Positions 1 to 9,248 of a stretch of 55,134 nt of DNA are shown here, piece by piece (the stretch's first letter is position 1; each line of letters starts with the position of its first letter). Made by a program: the position numbers and the translations under genes. The notes below the pieces were generated by a model, which saw only the letters and a program-made list of their open reading frames with translations, had not been told where the DNA came from and did no database searches. Source of the stretch: Canicola haemoglobinophilus (lineage in GTDB: Bacteria > Pseudomonadota > Gammaproteobacteria > Enterobacterales > Pasteurellaceae); NCBI RefSeq assembly GCF_002015075.1, contig NZ_MUXZ01000009.1, forward strand, positions 1-55,134, written 5' to 3'.

Positions 1-93
1 CGCCACCTTACGGACAAGATGGTCTTTAGGCACGAGTTGTTCGAGACTTATCATCTCGAGCTCATATTGGGGAGAGGTGGTATTTTTGAGCAT
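1..93 (-). CDS. IS1182-like transposase, N-terminal part only (runs off the left edge)
   Basis: Read on the minus strand from an ATG at 93, the first 31 codons include the phrases ELEMISLEQLVPKDHLVRKV, typical of the N-terminus (DUF772 region) of IS1182/IS5-related transposases. An AAGGAA ribosome site lies upstream. The rest of the gene is outside the window, so whether the element is complete cannot be seen. An 11-bp inverted repeat at 127-154 just upstream may belong to the element end. The family call rests on one short segment. Confidence 0.55.
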   Translation of the reverse strand, partial: MLKNTTSPQYELEMISLEQLVPKDHLVRKVA

Positions 94-126
94 AGGCATT
101 TCCTTTTTCGATAAGCCTATTAGATC

Positions 127-154
127 AAACCTCTAGAAAGATGTCTAGAGGTTT
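127..154. repeat. 11-bp inverted repeat near the insertion-element end
   Basis: AAACCTCTAGA (127-137) and TCTAGAGGTTT (144-154) form a perfect stem with a 6-base loop. It lies between the transposase start and the end of dsbD, so it may be the subterminal structure of the insertion sequence or a terminator without a long T run. The element boundary cannot be fixed from one end. Confidence 0.5.
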
Positions 155-207
155 GTCAATGGTCTGAGATAAACCGCTCTTTAAAGTGCGGTTATTTTTT
201 TTCTGAT

Positions 208-1926
208 TTATGGGGTTGGTAACACATGATTTCTGAGCCATTGTTCAAATTCTTGCTTATCCATAAAGCCTGTTATACGAGCCTGCTCAATTTCTTTTCC
301 TGATTTGTCGAAGAAAATAATAGTAGGCAAACCTAGAACTTGTAGTTGTTTCATTAGCTCTGTGTTAGCTGGGCTATTTTTTGTCATATCGACTTGTAGT
401 AGTAAAACATGTTCAAATAGCGGTTGAACATTTTCTGCACTAAAGGTGTATTTTTCAAATTCTTTACAAGCAACACACCAATCTGCATAAAGATCCAACA
501 TTGCTACTGATTTTGGATTGTTGCTTAGCATTTGTTGTAATTCGATATAATTTTGAACAGGCTGAAATTGAACATGAGATAATTGTTGTGTTGTTTCTTG
601 TCCATTTTTATGCCAACTTGGATTAAATAGGAAAAGAGCGGTCAAAATAGTGGCAATAACCCAGCCTAACCAGCTTTTTCTCCATTGTGTAAAGATCCAG
701 ATAATCAAGATAAATAGCCAGCTTGCCCATAAATAATCGGTATAATTTGGGAATACACGAGAAAGTAGAAAGATAGGTAGCAACAGCATGACAAAGCCAA
801 AGGCATTTTTAACTTTTTCCATCCAAGCACCTGATTTAGGCAAAATTTTGTTACCAAATAAGGTAATTAAAATCAAAGGCACGCCCATTCCTAAGGCTAA
901 TAAGTAAAGCGTTAATGCACCCGTTTTAAGATCACCAGTTTGCGCAACGTAAAGTAATGCGCCAGATAAAGGTGCAGAGGTACAAGGCGAAGCAACAAGG
1001 CCAGCAATCATTCCCATCACAAAAACCCCACCAAAAGCACCGCTCTTTTGTTGTTGACTTAATTGGGTAAGTTTGGTCTGTAATGAGCTTGGAAGTTGCA
1101 GAGTAAACACCCCAAACATAGATAATGCTAGGAAAATGAAAATAACAGACAAGGTAATAAGCACATAAGGGCTTTGTAACGCTATTTGAAATGGTAATCC
1201 AATTGCGGCAACAATGAGTCCGAGTAAAGTATAGGTTAGCGCCATGCCTTGCACATAAACAAAGCTCAAGCCTAAGGCACGTAAACTATTTGGTCGTTGA
1301 TTTGCACCGATAACAATTGCCGATAACAATGGCAGCATTGGTAATACGCAAGGCGTAAATGCCAAACCTAGACCTAATAAGAAAAAGCCTAATGGGGCGT
1401 ATTTATTATTTAATAAGTTTGAGGCAAGTTTATTCTGTTCTGGTTGTTGGCTAGCAATTATTTCTGGGGTATTTATTAATGTATTGTCAATAGAAACTTC
1501 TTGAGTTTCTGGTGGGTAGCAAAAACCTGTGGTACAGCCTTGATAAGTAATTAATGCTTTATGAATAAATGTATTTTGAGGAAGATTAAGAGATATATTT
1601 AATTCACTGCGGTAAATCTCAGTTTCGCCAAAAAATTCATCTTGATGTAGTTCCGCATGAGGTAAATTTAAGCTATCAATAGAAAGAGTTTCTGTTTTGT
1701 TATCAGCATTCACCAATTCAATACTGATTTCTTTTTTATAGAGATAATAGTTTTCTGCAATATTCCAATGTAAAGTGAGTTTTTGTCCTTCTTGCTGACT
1801 ACTAAATTGAAAGGCGTCTTCACTTTTTAAAAATTGTGTTTTTTTGTTAAAAATACTGCCTTGAGCTTGGATTGTGATGCAAAGTGCGGTAAGAAAAATA
1901 GAGAAAATGCTTAAAATTTTTTTCAT
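208..1926 (-). CDS. dsbD: Thiol:disulfide interchange protein DsbD
   Basis: Inner-membrane protein that carries reducing power from cytoplasmic thioredoxin to periplasmic partners such as DsbC and cytochrome c maturation proteins. The 572 residues show the full family plan: signal peptide (about 1-21), periplasmic N-terminal domain with the Cys pair in GCTTGFC, eight or so membrane segments with Cys in LAFTPCVLP and VASPCTSAP, and a C-terminal thioredoxin domain with the active site WCVACK. All three redox pairs are present, so the gene looks intact. It is transcribed alone, away from arcA. Length fits Haemophilus DsbD. Confidence 0.96.
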   Translation of the reverse strand: MKKILSIFSIFLTALCITIQAQGSIFNKKTQFLKSEDAFQFSSQQEGQKLTLHWNIAENYYLYKKEISIELVNADNKTETLSIDSLNLPHAELHQDEFFGETEIYRSELNISLNLPQNTFIHKALITYQGCTTGFCYPPETQEVSIDNTLINTPEIIASQQPEQNKLASNLLNNKYAPLGFFLLGLGLAFTPCVLPMLPLLSAIVIGANQRPNSLRALGLSFVYVQGMALTYTLLGLIVAAIGLPFQIALQSPYVLITLSVIFIFLALSMFGVFTLQLPSSLQTKLTQLSQQQKSGAFGGVFVMGMIAGLVASPCTSAPLSGALLYVAQTGDLKTGALTLYLLALGMGVPLILITLFGNKILPKSGAWMEKVKNAFGFVMLLLPIFLLSRVFPNYTDYLWASWLFILIIWIFTQWRKSWLGWVIATILTALFLFNPSWHKNGQETTQQLSHVQFQPVQNYIELQQMLSNNPKSVAMLDLYADWCVACKEFEKYTFSAENVQPLFEHVLLLQVDMTKNSPANTELMKQLQVLGLPTIIFFDKSGKEIEQARITGFMDKQEFEQWLRNHVLPTP

Positions 1927-2137
1927 TCAAACGTTCCTGGCTACTAAATAGATTAATTGCGAATTTACAAAAGGGTAACATAATATTTGCAGAGGTAGAT
2001 TAAAACAAGTGTTTTATGATCTGTATCATGAAATTTAGTGCTATGCAGAAAAATTGTCTTTTTTCACTTGTTACAATAATGTTGCAATTATACAATAAGC
2101 CCAGTAACTAAATTGGATTATATTCTAGGGATAAAGT

Positions 2138-2851
2138 ATGAGTACACCACAAATTTTAATTATTGAAGATGAAGTTATTACCCGAAATACGCTAAAAAGT
2201 ATCTTTGAGGCGGAAGGTTATGATGTGCTAGAAGCATCAGATGGTAATCAAATGCATCGGGTACTTGCGACACATAAAATTGACTTAGTCATTATGGATA
2301 TTAATTTACCTGGAAAAAATGGTTTAATGTTGGCTCGTGAGTTGCGCGAAAATACAAATACGGCATTAATGTTTTTGACTGGGCGAGATAATGAAGTTGA
2401 TAAGATTTTAGGGTTGGAGATCGGTGCTGATGATTATATTACTAAACCTTTTAATCCAAGAGAATTAACAATTCGCGCAAGAAATCTCTTACAACGCACA
2501 ATGCAAGAGATCCAGAAAACCAACACTAGCCAAGTAGATCAATATCGATTTAATGGTTGGACCTTGGATTTAAACTCTCGTTCTTTAATCAATCCTGAAG
2601 GCGAAGAATATAAGTTGCCGCGTAGTGAGTTTAGAGCCATGCTACATTTTTGTGAAAACCCAGGAAAAATTCAAACTCGTGAGGAATTACTGAGAAAAAT
2701 GACTGGGAGAGAATTAAAACCACAAGATCGTACTGTGGATGTGACTATTCGCCGTATTCGTAAGCATTTTGAAGATCATGCGGATACGCCAGAAATTATC
2801 ATGACTATTCATGGAGAAGGTTATCGTTTCTGCGGGGATATAGAAGCATAA
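2138..2851 (+). CDS. arcA: Aerobic respiration control response regulator ArcA
   Basis: Two-component response regulator that, when phosphorylated by ArcB under low oxygen, represses aerobic and adjusts fermentative genes. The 237 residues comprise a receiver domain with acidic pocket EDE near residues 10-12, phospho-acceptor Asp54 in VIMDINLPG and Lys in ITKPF, followed by an OmpR-type winged helix ending in TIHGEGYRFCGD. Full length and intact. The intergenic region with dsbD (1927-2137) holds the divergent promoters. ArcA is a plausible regulator of the dms operon later in this window. Confidence 0.97.
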   Translation: MSTPQILIIEDEVITRNTLKSIFEAEGYDVLEASDGNQMHRVLATHKIDLVIMDINLPGKNGLMLARELRENTNTALMFLTGRDNEVDKILGLEIGADDYITKPFNPRELTIRARNLLQRTMQEIQKTNTSQVDQYRFNGWTLDLNSRSLINPEGEEYKLPRSEFRAMLHFCENPGKIQTREELLRKMTGRELKPQDRTVDVTIRRIRKHFEDHADTPEIIMTIHGEGYRFCGDIEA

Positions 2852-2885
2852 ATGAATTGACGAAGGTGAGATAAGTTCTCACTTT

Positions 2886-3383
2886 TTATTTATCTTGTTT
2901 TTCACAAACGCCTTTAAAATGTTTATTTTCTAATACATGAAGAAATTCAAATTTATTTTCAGTAAAAGTTTTAATGTCAAATTGAGTTATAGTAGGTAAG
3001 TTGTATCCACTTTTTAGCCATAGGTAAATTAAATTTTCTCTTGCAGCATAACTAGTATCAGTTTCTAATCTTCGCATAGTTTTATCTGAATGAATTTTGA
3101 TTATTTTATAATCATTACTAGTTTCAATAAGAGAATTATCGCTTATCACCCATAGTCCAGTGTGCTTTGTTTCATATTTGAATTCTCGAGAAAAATCCAT
3201 ATAGCCAATACCGACAGAACTGCCATTTTCTAAATATTCGGTATGATCTACAGTCGTTAGGTTAAAAAGTGGATAATGAATAACACATCTCCATTTACCA
3301 ACAATATCTCTTGTAGATATTGTTGGTTGAGCCATTGAAGAAATTGATATAGCAGATACTAAACAAATGATTAAAGATCTCAT
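2886..3383 (-). CDS. Small secreted protein of unknown function
   Basis: A 165-residue protein with a clear signal peptide (about 1-18, cleavage near SSMAQP). The mature part begins STRDIVGKWRC, the kind of opening seen in small lipocalin-like beta-barrel proteins, but I do not recognise a named family. Two Cys remain in the mature chain and could form a disulfide. Its ATG overlaps the end of rluC by 4 bases, so the two are probably co-transcribed and translationally coupled. Confidence 0.75.
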   Translation of the reverse strand: MRSLIICLVSAISISSMAQPTISTRDIVGKWRCVIHYPLFNLTTVDHTEYLENGSSVGIGYMDFSREFKYETKHTGLWVISDNSLIETSNDYKIIKIHSDKTMRRLETDTSYAARENLIYLWLKSGYNLPTITQFDIKTFTENKFEFLHVLENKHFKGVCEKQDK

Positions 3384-4354
3384 GCTTTATTTTCTCTTAA
3401 TAATTTTAAAATATTTTTCATCGTATCATCTAATTGTGCTACTAAGCGTAGAGTTTCGCCTGTTTTGGGGTGTTCGAAACGGATAGCAAAAGCGTGTAAG
3501 AAAAGGCGATTTAAGCCAAGTGCGGTCATTTGTTGGTCAAAATTTTTATCACCATATTTATCATCAAGCGCAATTGGATGACCAGCATATTGAGTATGTA
3601 CACGAATTTGATGCGTTCTGCCAGTAATTGGAGATGCCTTCACTAAGGTGGCATTTTGATACCGCTCTTCGACACTAAATTTTGTTTCTGAAGGCTTGCC
3701 CTGTTCACTTACTTTTACAATCCGTTCTCCGCTAGCCAGTTCGTTTTTCAATAACGGTGCTTGTATTGTTTTGCAATGAGATTGCCAATGACCACGAACA
3801 AGGGCTAGATAATCTTTTTGGATTGTTTTTTCCCTTAATTGCTCATGTAGGCTACGCAAAGCTGAGCGTTTTTTCGCCACGAGCAAAATACCTGATGTAT
3901 CTCTATCTAAACGATGTACTAACTCTAAAAAGCGGGCTTCAGGGCGTAATGTGCGTAATGCTTCTATCACGCCAAAATTCAGCCCACTTCCACCATGTAC
4001 AGCAATACCTGATGGTTTATTTAAGACTAGTAGATGCTCATCTTCAAAGATAATTTGTTGCTCTAATTGTGCAACTTTGTTTAATTTTTTGGAAATTGGA
4101 GCCTGTTCTTTTTCAGATACTCGAATGGGTGGAATTCTAATCATATCTCCAGTTTGTAATTTATACTCTGGTTTAACTCGTCCTTTATTTACTCTGACTT
4201 CGCCTTTGCGCAAAATACGATAGATTAAACTTTTAGGTACGCCTTTCAGTTTGGCTAATAAAAAGTTATCAACTCGTTGTCCACTTTCATCTTCACTAAT
4301 TGTTAGCATTTTTACGCTTTGATTGATTATTTTTTCATGATTCTTTTGCATCAT
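3380..4354 (-). CDS. rluC: 23S rRNA pseudouridine synthase RluC
   Basis: Makes pseudouridines at positions corresponding to E. coli 955, 2504 and 2580 of 23S rRNA. The 324 residues start with an S4 RNA-binding domain (GQRVDNFLLAKLKGVPKSLIYRILRKG) followed by the RluA-type catalytic domain with the motif HRLDRDTSGILL, whose first Asp after RL is catalytic. The N-terminal half matches RluC closely. The start at 4354 has further in-frame ATGs two and fifteen codons later, so the exact start is open. Divergent from rne, as commonly seen in gammaproteobacteria. Confidence 0.93.
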   Translation of the reverse strand: MMQKNHEKIINQSVKMLTISEDESGQRVDNFLLAKLKGVPKSLIYRILRKGEVRVNKGRVKPEYKLQTGDMIRIPPIRVSEKEQAPISKKLNKVAQLEQQIIFEDEHLLVLNKPSGIAVHGGSGLNFGVIEALRTLRPEARFLELVHRLDRDTSGILLVAKKRSALRSLHEQLREKTIQKDYLALVRGHWQSHCKTIQAPLLKNELASGERIVKVSEQGKPSETKFSVEERYQNATLVKASPITGRTHQIRVHTQYAGHPIALDDKYGDKNFDQQMTALGLNRLFLHAFAIRFEHPKTGETLRLVAQLDDTMKNILKLLRENKA

Positions 4355-4773
4355 TTTTCAACTTTTTTACCCGATAAAATTGTTGCGTATCATAGCATAA
4401 AAAATAGGAATTACCTTGCTAAAATTTGTTTATCAGTGGATAATAGAGCCTATTTTTGAGCAGATAAAATGCTTAAAAATAAATAAGTTATCATTGGCGA
4501 GTTGTTAATGCTGCGAGTGGCGTAAGACATTAATATATCAATGATTTTATGTAGATTTAAGCAATCTGTGGCTTGCAAAATTACCCATTTAAAATAATTT
4601 TGTTTGTATTAAGAAAACTATTTCAACACATATCTTAATAACGCAATCAATGCACCCAGCAACTGACAGTCGAGAGACTGACATTTTGCGACAGACACGA
4701 GGTCGATTGCGAAGCAAAGTGCGGTTGTTTTAATTCTAGTTATTAATAATAAAATTTAGAGAAAAATTAAGCG
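4355..4773 (+). promoter_or_regulatory. rluC-rne intergenic region with long rne leader
   Basis: 419 bases without a gene between the divergent rluC and rne. It is AT-rich and must hold both promoters. Close to rne (4660-4735) there are hairpin-forming stretches such as GACAGTCGAGAGACTGAC and an uptake signal. In E. coli the rne 5' untranslated region is structured and mediates feedback cleavage of its own message. A similar role here is an inference from position; I did not derive a conserved fold. Confidence 0.5.
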
Positions 4774-7248
4774 ATGAAAAGAATGTTGATCAATGCAACT
4801 CAAAAAGAGGAGTTGCGTGTTGCCTTAGTTGATGGGCAACGCCTATTTGATTTGGATATCGAAAGTCCAGGTCATGAACAGAAAAAAGCAAATATTTACA
4901 AAGGCCGTATTACTCGTGTTGAACCGAGTTTAGAGGCAGCCTTTGTTGATTATGGTGTAGAAAGACATGGTTTCTTACCATTAAAAGAAATTGCTCGTGA
5001 ATATTTCCCAGAAGATTATGTGTACCAAGGACGTCCAAATATTCGTGATATTTTGACTGAAGGTCAAGAAGTGATTGTTCAGGTAAACAAAGAAGAGCGA
5101 GGTAACAAAGGCGCAGCTTTAACGACCTTTGTTTCTTTAGCTGGAAGCTATTTGGTGATTATGCCAAATAACCCAAGAGCGGGTGGTATTTCTCGTCGTA
5201 TTGAAGGAGATGAACGCTTAGAGTTAAAAGATGCCTTAAGCTCTCTTGATGTTCCTGAAGGCGTTGGTTTAATCGTGCGTACTGCTGGGGTTGGTAAATC
5301 GCCAGAAGAATTACAATGGGATCTCAAAGTGTTATTACATCATTGGGAGGCAATTAAACAAGCATCTCAAAGTCGTCCAGCACCATTTTTAATTCACCAA
5401 GAAAGTGATGTAATTGTTCGCGCTATTCGTGATTATTTACGTCGTGATATTGGCGAAATATTGATTGATAGTCCTAAAGTTTATGAGAAAGCGAAAGCAC
5501 ATATTAAATTAGTACGCCCAGATTTTATTAATCGTGTAAAACTGTATCAAGGCGAAGTTCCTCTATTCAGTCATTATCAAATTGAATCTCAAATTGAATC
5601 GGCTTTCCAACGTGAAGTTCGTTTACCTTCAGGTGGATCGATTGTCATTGATGTAACTGAAGCCTTAACCGCTATTGATATTAACTCTGCGCGTTCTACA
5701 CGTGGAGGTGATATTGTGGAAACAGCGTTAAATACTAATTTAGAGGCAGCAGATGAAATTGCTCGCCAATTACGTTTACGAGATTTAGGCGGTTTAATTG
5801 TCATTGACTTCATTGATATGACTCCTGTTCGTCATCAACGAGAAGTTGAAAATCGCATGCGTGATGCAGTTCGTCAAGATCGTGCAAGAATTCAAATTAG
5901 TCGAATTTCCCGTTTTGGCTTATTAGAAATGTCTCGCCAACGTTTAAGCCCATCTTTAGGTGAGTCTTCGCATCATGTTTGCCCTCGATGTCAAGGTACT
6001 GGAAAAATTCGTGATAATGAGTCTTTATCTTTATCAATTTTACGTTTATTAGAAGAAGAGGCACTTAAAGAAAATACAAAACAAGTACATACAATTGTGC
6101 CTGTTCAAATTGCATCTTATCTGTTGAATGAAAAACGTAAAGCAATCCATAATATTGAAAAACGTCATAATGTTGATATTGTGGTGGCACCAAATGAGGT
6201 AATGGAAACACCGCACTTTAGTGTTTTCCGCGTTCGTGAAGGCGAAGAAATTCATGAGTTAAGCTACAACTTGGCTAAATTACATGAAGTGCATGATGAT
6301 TCTTGTGTAGCAGAAGAGTCTTTAGTTTCTCGCAATATTGAAAGTCCTGTATTGACAGCTGAAAGTGCGGTAGAAAATGCTGCAGTTTCGTTAGCTATTG
6401 AAACGCCAGCACCAATGCCTGTTGAGAGAAAACAAGAGAAGGTATCATTGTTAACGCATATTATTGCGGGCATTAAAAAGCTCTTTAGCGATAGTTCAGA
6501 TAAAGATAAAAAAGCTAAAGGCGCACGCCATAATAAAAACTCGCATAACAATCTCCGTAATCAAGAACGACGTCCTAATCGCCGGAGCCGTTATGAGAGT
6601 GATAGTGTTAAGGGTGAGGATATTCGTAATGAAGATGCTCAACGCTCTCGCTCAGAACGTAATGCGAAACGCACGAAAAAATCTGTTGATGAGTCACAAA
6701 TTAACACAGTGAAGACTAGCGAGCTAGATACTCAAGCTAAAGTTGAAGAAGTGATTGAAGTAACTCAAGCTCGTCGCCAACGTCGTGACCTTCGCAAAAA
6801 GGTTCGAATTGAGGAAAATTTAGCTGATGCGCCAATTTCTGTATCAATAGAAGAACAAGCTGTTGTAGAAAAAACATCAGAATTTGTGACAAGTGAAGTT
6901 TCTGTTTCAGACGTAGAGAATGAAAAATCTCCTGAACGTCAAGACAATTATCGTCAACGCCGTTTACCACGTCATTTAAGAGTGAGTAACCAAAGACGTC
7001 GCCGTAATACAGAAACGAAATCAGCAATGCCTCTATTTGCTGCGGTAGCATCTCCAGAGTTGGCAAGCGGTAAAGTTTGGATTGATCCTAATGCAATCAC
7101 TCCAAGAAATAATAACTTCTTATCGGTAGATGAATTGTTACAGCAACAATCGCAGCAAGAAGAAGTTGAAGTTGTTATTCCAGCTAGCGAAATCTTGATG
7201 GACAGTAAATCTGATGACGTTAAGCCTTTAAGTAACTTTGTGAGCTAA
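4774..7248 (+). CDS. rne: Ribonuclease E, truncated by an in-frame stop
   Basis: Essential endoribonuclease that starts mRNA decay and processes rRNA and tRNA, and scaffolds the degradosome. The catalytic half is intact: S1 domain, DNase-I-like region with DITEALTAIDINSA and VIDFIDM, and the zinc link CPRC at residues 403-406. It is followed by an Arg-rich scaffold region with low sequence complexity. Translation stops at a TAA at 7246-7248 after 824 residues, but the same frame stays open and homologous for 119 further codons to 7608. The catalytic function should survive, while the end of the scaffold is lost. Confidence 0.93.
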   Translation: MKRMLINATQKEELRVALVDGQRLFDLDIESPGHEQKKANIYKGRITRVEPSLEAAFVDYGVERHGFLPLKEIAREYFPEDYVYQGRPNIRDILTEGQEVIVQVNKEERGNKGAALTTFVSLAGSYLVIMPNNPRAGGISRRIEGDERLELKDALSSLDVPEGVGLIVRTAGVGKSPEELQWDLKVLLHHWEAIKQASQSRPAPFLIHQESDVIVRAIRDYLRRDIGEILIDSPKVYEKAKAHIKLVRPDFINRVKLYQGEVPLFSHYQIESQIESAFQREVRLPSGGSIVIDVTEALTAIDINSARSTRGGDIVETALNTNLEAADEIARQLRLRDLGGLIVIDFIDMTPVRHQREVENRMRDAVRQDRARIQISRISRFGLLEMSRQRLSPSLGESSHHVCPRCQGTGKIRDNESLSLSILRLLEEEALKENTKQVHTIVPVQIASYLLNEKRKAIHNIEKRHNVDIVVAPNEVMETPHFSVFRVREGEEIHELSYNLAKLHEVHDDSCVAEESLVSRNIESPVLTAESAVENAAVSLAIETPAPMPVERKQEKVSLLTHIIAGIKKLFSDSSDKDKKAKGARHNKNSHNNLRNQERRPNRRSRYESDSVKGEDIRNEDAQRSRSERNAKRTKKSVDESQINTVKTSELDTQAKVEEVIEVTQARRQRRDLRKKVRIEENLADAPISVSIEEQAVVEKTSEFVTSEVSVSDVENEKSPERQDNYRQRRLPRHLRVSNQRRRRNTETKSAMPLFAAVASPELASGKVWIDPNAITPRNNNFLSVDELLQQQSQQEEVEVVIPASEILMDSKSDDVKPLSNFVS

Positions 7249-7608
7249 CCTGCAAATGAAGCAGTTGAGAAGAAAGTTCAAGAGTCCTTACAACGTTTAA
7301 CACAAGATGTAGCGGAAGAAGTTTCTACTGCTCAATCTTTTGAAGCTGTTGAAGAAGAGCCAGTGGTTAAACCTGTCACAGAATTTGTGCGTGAATATGA
7401 GTTTAACGGACGTTTAGGCACAATTTCAGCAGTAGTGCATACAAAAGCTGAAATGACATTGGCTAAATCAAGTGATGAACCAACACAGCCTTTCCCAATT
7501 GTTGAATGGCAAGACTCTCGCTATTACTTCTATGGTAAAGGTGCTGCTGGACATCATTGTGCAATCAGTCATGTTTATTCAGAACCAACTAGAGCCCAAG
7601 CTGAGTAA
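7249..7608 (+). pseudogene. rne: Untranslated C-terminal tail of rne (PNPase-binding segment)
   Basis: This stretch continues the rne frame without a break after the premature TAA and ends at TAA 7606-7608. It encodes VKPVTEFV and then YYFYGKGAAGHHCAISHVY, which corresponds to the PNPase-binding microdomain at the end of E. coli RNase E (there VKPVTE and RFHFEGRGAAG). An internal ATG at 7363 has no good ribosome site, so I read the piece as the orphaned tail of rne and not a separate gene. With the stop codon removed the protein would be 944 residues. Confidence 0.85.
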
Positions 7609-7763
7609 GGTACATTATTAATAGTAAAATCCATGCTTATAATCAGAGCATGGATTTTTTCTTTTTTTAGAATGACGTAAAAAAGAGCAAATGATAGAAA
7701 TCTATGGATTAATTGCTTGACTTCATTACTAAAAGCACTTAATATGCACCTCGCTTAAATCAC

Positions 7764-7853
7764 GGAGGAATGGTCGAGTGGTTGAAGGCACCGGTCTTGA
7801 AAACCGGCGAGGGTTTACGCCCTCCGTGAGTTCGAATCTCACTTCCTCCGCCA
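7764..7853 (+). tRNA. tRNA-Ser (anticodon UGA)
   Basis: Ninety bases with encoded CCA end. The acceptor stem GGAGGAA pairs with TTCCTCC, the anticodon arm reads CCGGTCTTGAAAACCGG with TGA as anticodon, a long variable arm typical of tRNA-Ser follows (GAGGGTTTACGCCCTC), and the T arm contains GTTCGAATC. The integrase gene begins its stop side only 24 bases downstream, so this tRNA is the probable bacterial attachment site. Confidence 0.95.
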
Positions 7854-7865
7854 TAAAGTTTGTAC

Positions 7866-7906
7866 TAAGTCGTAAGTTATGCCTTTGAAATCAGTAACTT
7901 ACGGCT
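7866..7906 (+). terminator. Terminator between tRNA-Ser and integrase, inside the phage end
   Basis: A stem formed by AAGTCGTAAGTTA and TAACTTACGGCTT is followed by T7 on the plus strand. It overlaps the 3' end of the integrase gene. It would end transcripts leaving tRNA-Ser and keep them out of the prophage, and probably lies in attL. A copy of the tRNA 3' end marking attR was not found in the window. Confidence 0.65.
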
Positions 7907-8983
7907 TTTTTTATTTTCTTCAATATTTTCTAAGTCGTCATTTTTTGCCTCTAGTTTTGTTGTGTCAATTAGTCCGTTTGACGTAAATTTGACATGGTTT
8001 GCGTAGGTCAAAAGATGGTCTGCATTTAGATGTGCGTACTTTTGTACCATTTCTGTTGTTTCCCATCCGCCTAACTCTTTTAAGGTTAACAGGGGAGTGC
8101 CTGCCTGAACATGCCAGCTCGCCCAAGTATGCCTGAAATCATGAAATCTAAAATCAGATATATTTGATAGCTCTAAGGCTTTATGTAAATGATCTCTATC
8201 TATATCTGTGATCATTTTCCCTTTGCCTCTATGAAATACATAATCTGATATTCGCTTGGTTTCTTTTTGGCGTAAAAAGTTAATAGCTGCACGGTTCAGT
8301 GGTAACGCCCTAGCTCTTCCTGACTTGGCGATATCGCTTGTTACAATCGCAATACTTTGGCTAAAATCAATTTTGCTCCATGTCATAGTGAGGATTTCTG
8401 TCATCCTTGCACCAGTCATTAATGCAAAGAAGCAAATATCCCTCATCCATTCGAGAGTCATATTTTTTAGCAAAAGATTAGCCTCATCTTTTGTGATCCA
8501 TCTAACTCGCTTTTTAGGCTCCTCGTTTTTTGCCAAAAAAGGAATTGTATCAACCCAACCAGCCTGACGAGCTAAATTTAATGCTCTCATGATTGAGGTG
8601 CGATATCGATTTTGAGTAGATGGAGATAACTTTTTGCCTGTTTTTAATACGTGAGTTGGCAAATTGTTATATATATCATCACTTGTTAAAGAGCTTAGTA
8701 GCTTATGTCCTATGGTTTCTCGCCAATATTTTGCGTGTCGGATTTTGGTATCAAGATCTTTTTGATGTTCCGATTTTTCGAGAAATCTAATTAGGGCTTG
8801 TTCTACTGTGCGTTCTGGTCTTTTATTTAATTGATCTATTTGCCAAGCCTCATGTTTTAGCTTGTCGTGCATTTGTTGTGCGAGTTTTTTGTCAGTCGTT
8901 TTACTACTGCATCGAACTCGCTCGCCGTTCGGTGTGGTGAAATCAATTTGCCAGATGCCATTTTTGTTTTTTCTGATCGACAT
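7877..8983 (-). CDS. int: Phage integrase, tyrosine recombinase
   Basis: Catalyses integration and excision at tRNA-Ser. The 368 residues have an Arm-binding N-terminus (IRKNKNGIWQIDFTTPNGERV), a core-binding SAM-like domain, and a catalytic domain with Arg in TGARMTEIL, the HxxR box HDFRHTWASWH, and the nucleophile Tyr in VQKYAHLNADH. The gene appears complete. Its first 127 bases overlap the excisionase-like gene in another frame. Position beside the tRNA with the stop codon facing it is the usual arrangement for tRNA-integrating phages. Confidence 0.95.
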   Translation of the reverse strand: MSIRKNKNGIWQIDFTTPNGERVRCSSKTTDKKLAQQMHDKLKHEAWQIDQLNKRPERTVEQALIRFLEKSEHQKDLDTKIRHAKYWRETIGHKLLSSLTSDDIYNNLPTHVLKTGKKLSPSTQNRYRTSIMRALNLARQAGWVDTIPFLAKNEEPKKRVRWITKDEANLLLKNMTLEWMRDICFFALMTGARMTEILTMTWSKIDFSQSIAIVTSDIAKSGRARALPLNRAAINFLRQKETKRISDYVFHRGKGKMITDIDRDHLHKALELSNISDFRFHDFRHTWASWHVQAGTPLLTLKELGGWETTEMVQKYAHLNADHLLTYANHVKFTSNGLIDTTKLEAKNDDLENIEENKKSRKLLISKA

Positions 8984-9189
8984 TTTTTCTCCTTATCGCC
9001 GACCAAAACACCTAATCGGCTTGTATTTTGCATTTCTTGTCGGTTTCGATCAAGCTCTGATGGATAAATCCGCCATACACTAGATCCGCTCATACGAAAA
9101 AATCCCCAATTCAACCGCTGTTGATAAACTGTGCTATAGCTGAGGTTTAATCTCTTGGCAGCTTGTTTTATTGTTAGTGCTTCTTCCAT
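8857..9189 (-). CDS. Excisionase-like helix-turn-helix protein
   Basis: A 110-residue protein opening with EALTIKQAAKRLNLSYSTVYQQ, a winged-helix/MerR-like DNA-binding segment of the kind found in phage excisionases and AlpA proteins. Only the first 65 or so residues look like a folded domain. The remainder is a second reading of the integrase start region, so the 127-base overlap is real coding overlap or this gene has acquired a run-on tail. Located just upstream of int, it is the best candidate for the excision directionality factor. Confidence 0.7.
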   Translation of the reverse strand: MEEALTIKQAAKRLNLSYSTVYQQRLNWGFFRMSGSSVWRIYPSELDRNRQEMQNTSRLGVLVGDKEKKCRSEKTKMASGKLISPHRTASEFDAVVKRLTKNSHNKCTTS

Positions 9190-9248
9190 ATTTCCTCCAA
9201 AAATAAACCCTAGCGGTTGCTAGGGTTGGTTTAAATAATCTACTTCTA

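Noticed and set aside
5589..7066. Several minus-strand frames inside rne, and similar opposite-strand frames inside dmsA, portal, capsid and baseplate genes
   Set aside because: They are shadows of strongly supported genes, lack ribosome sites and show no domains.
7363..7608. Separate 81-codon gene after rne
   Set aside because: It is in the same frame as rne, continuous with it after the premature stop, has no ribosome site and encodes the known C-terminal segment of RNase E.
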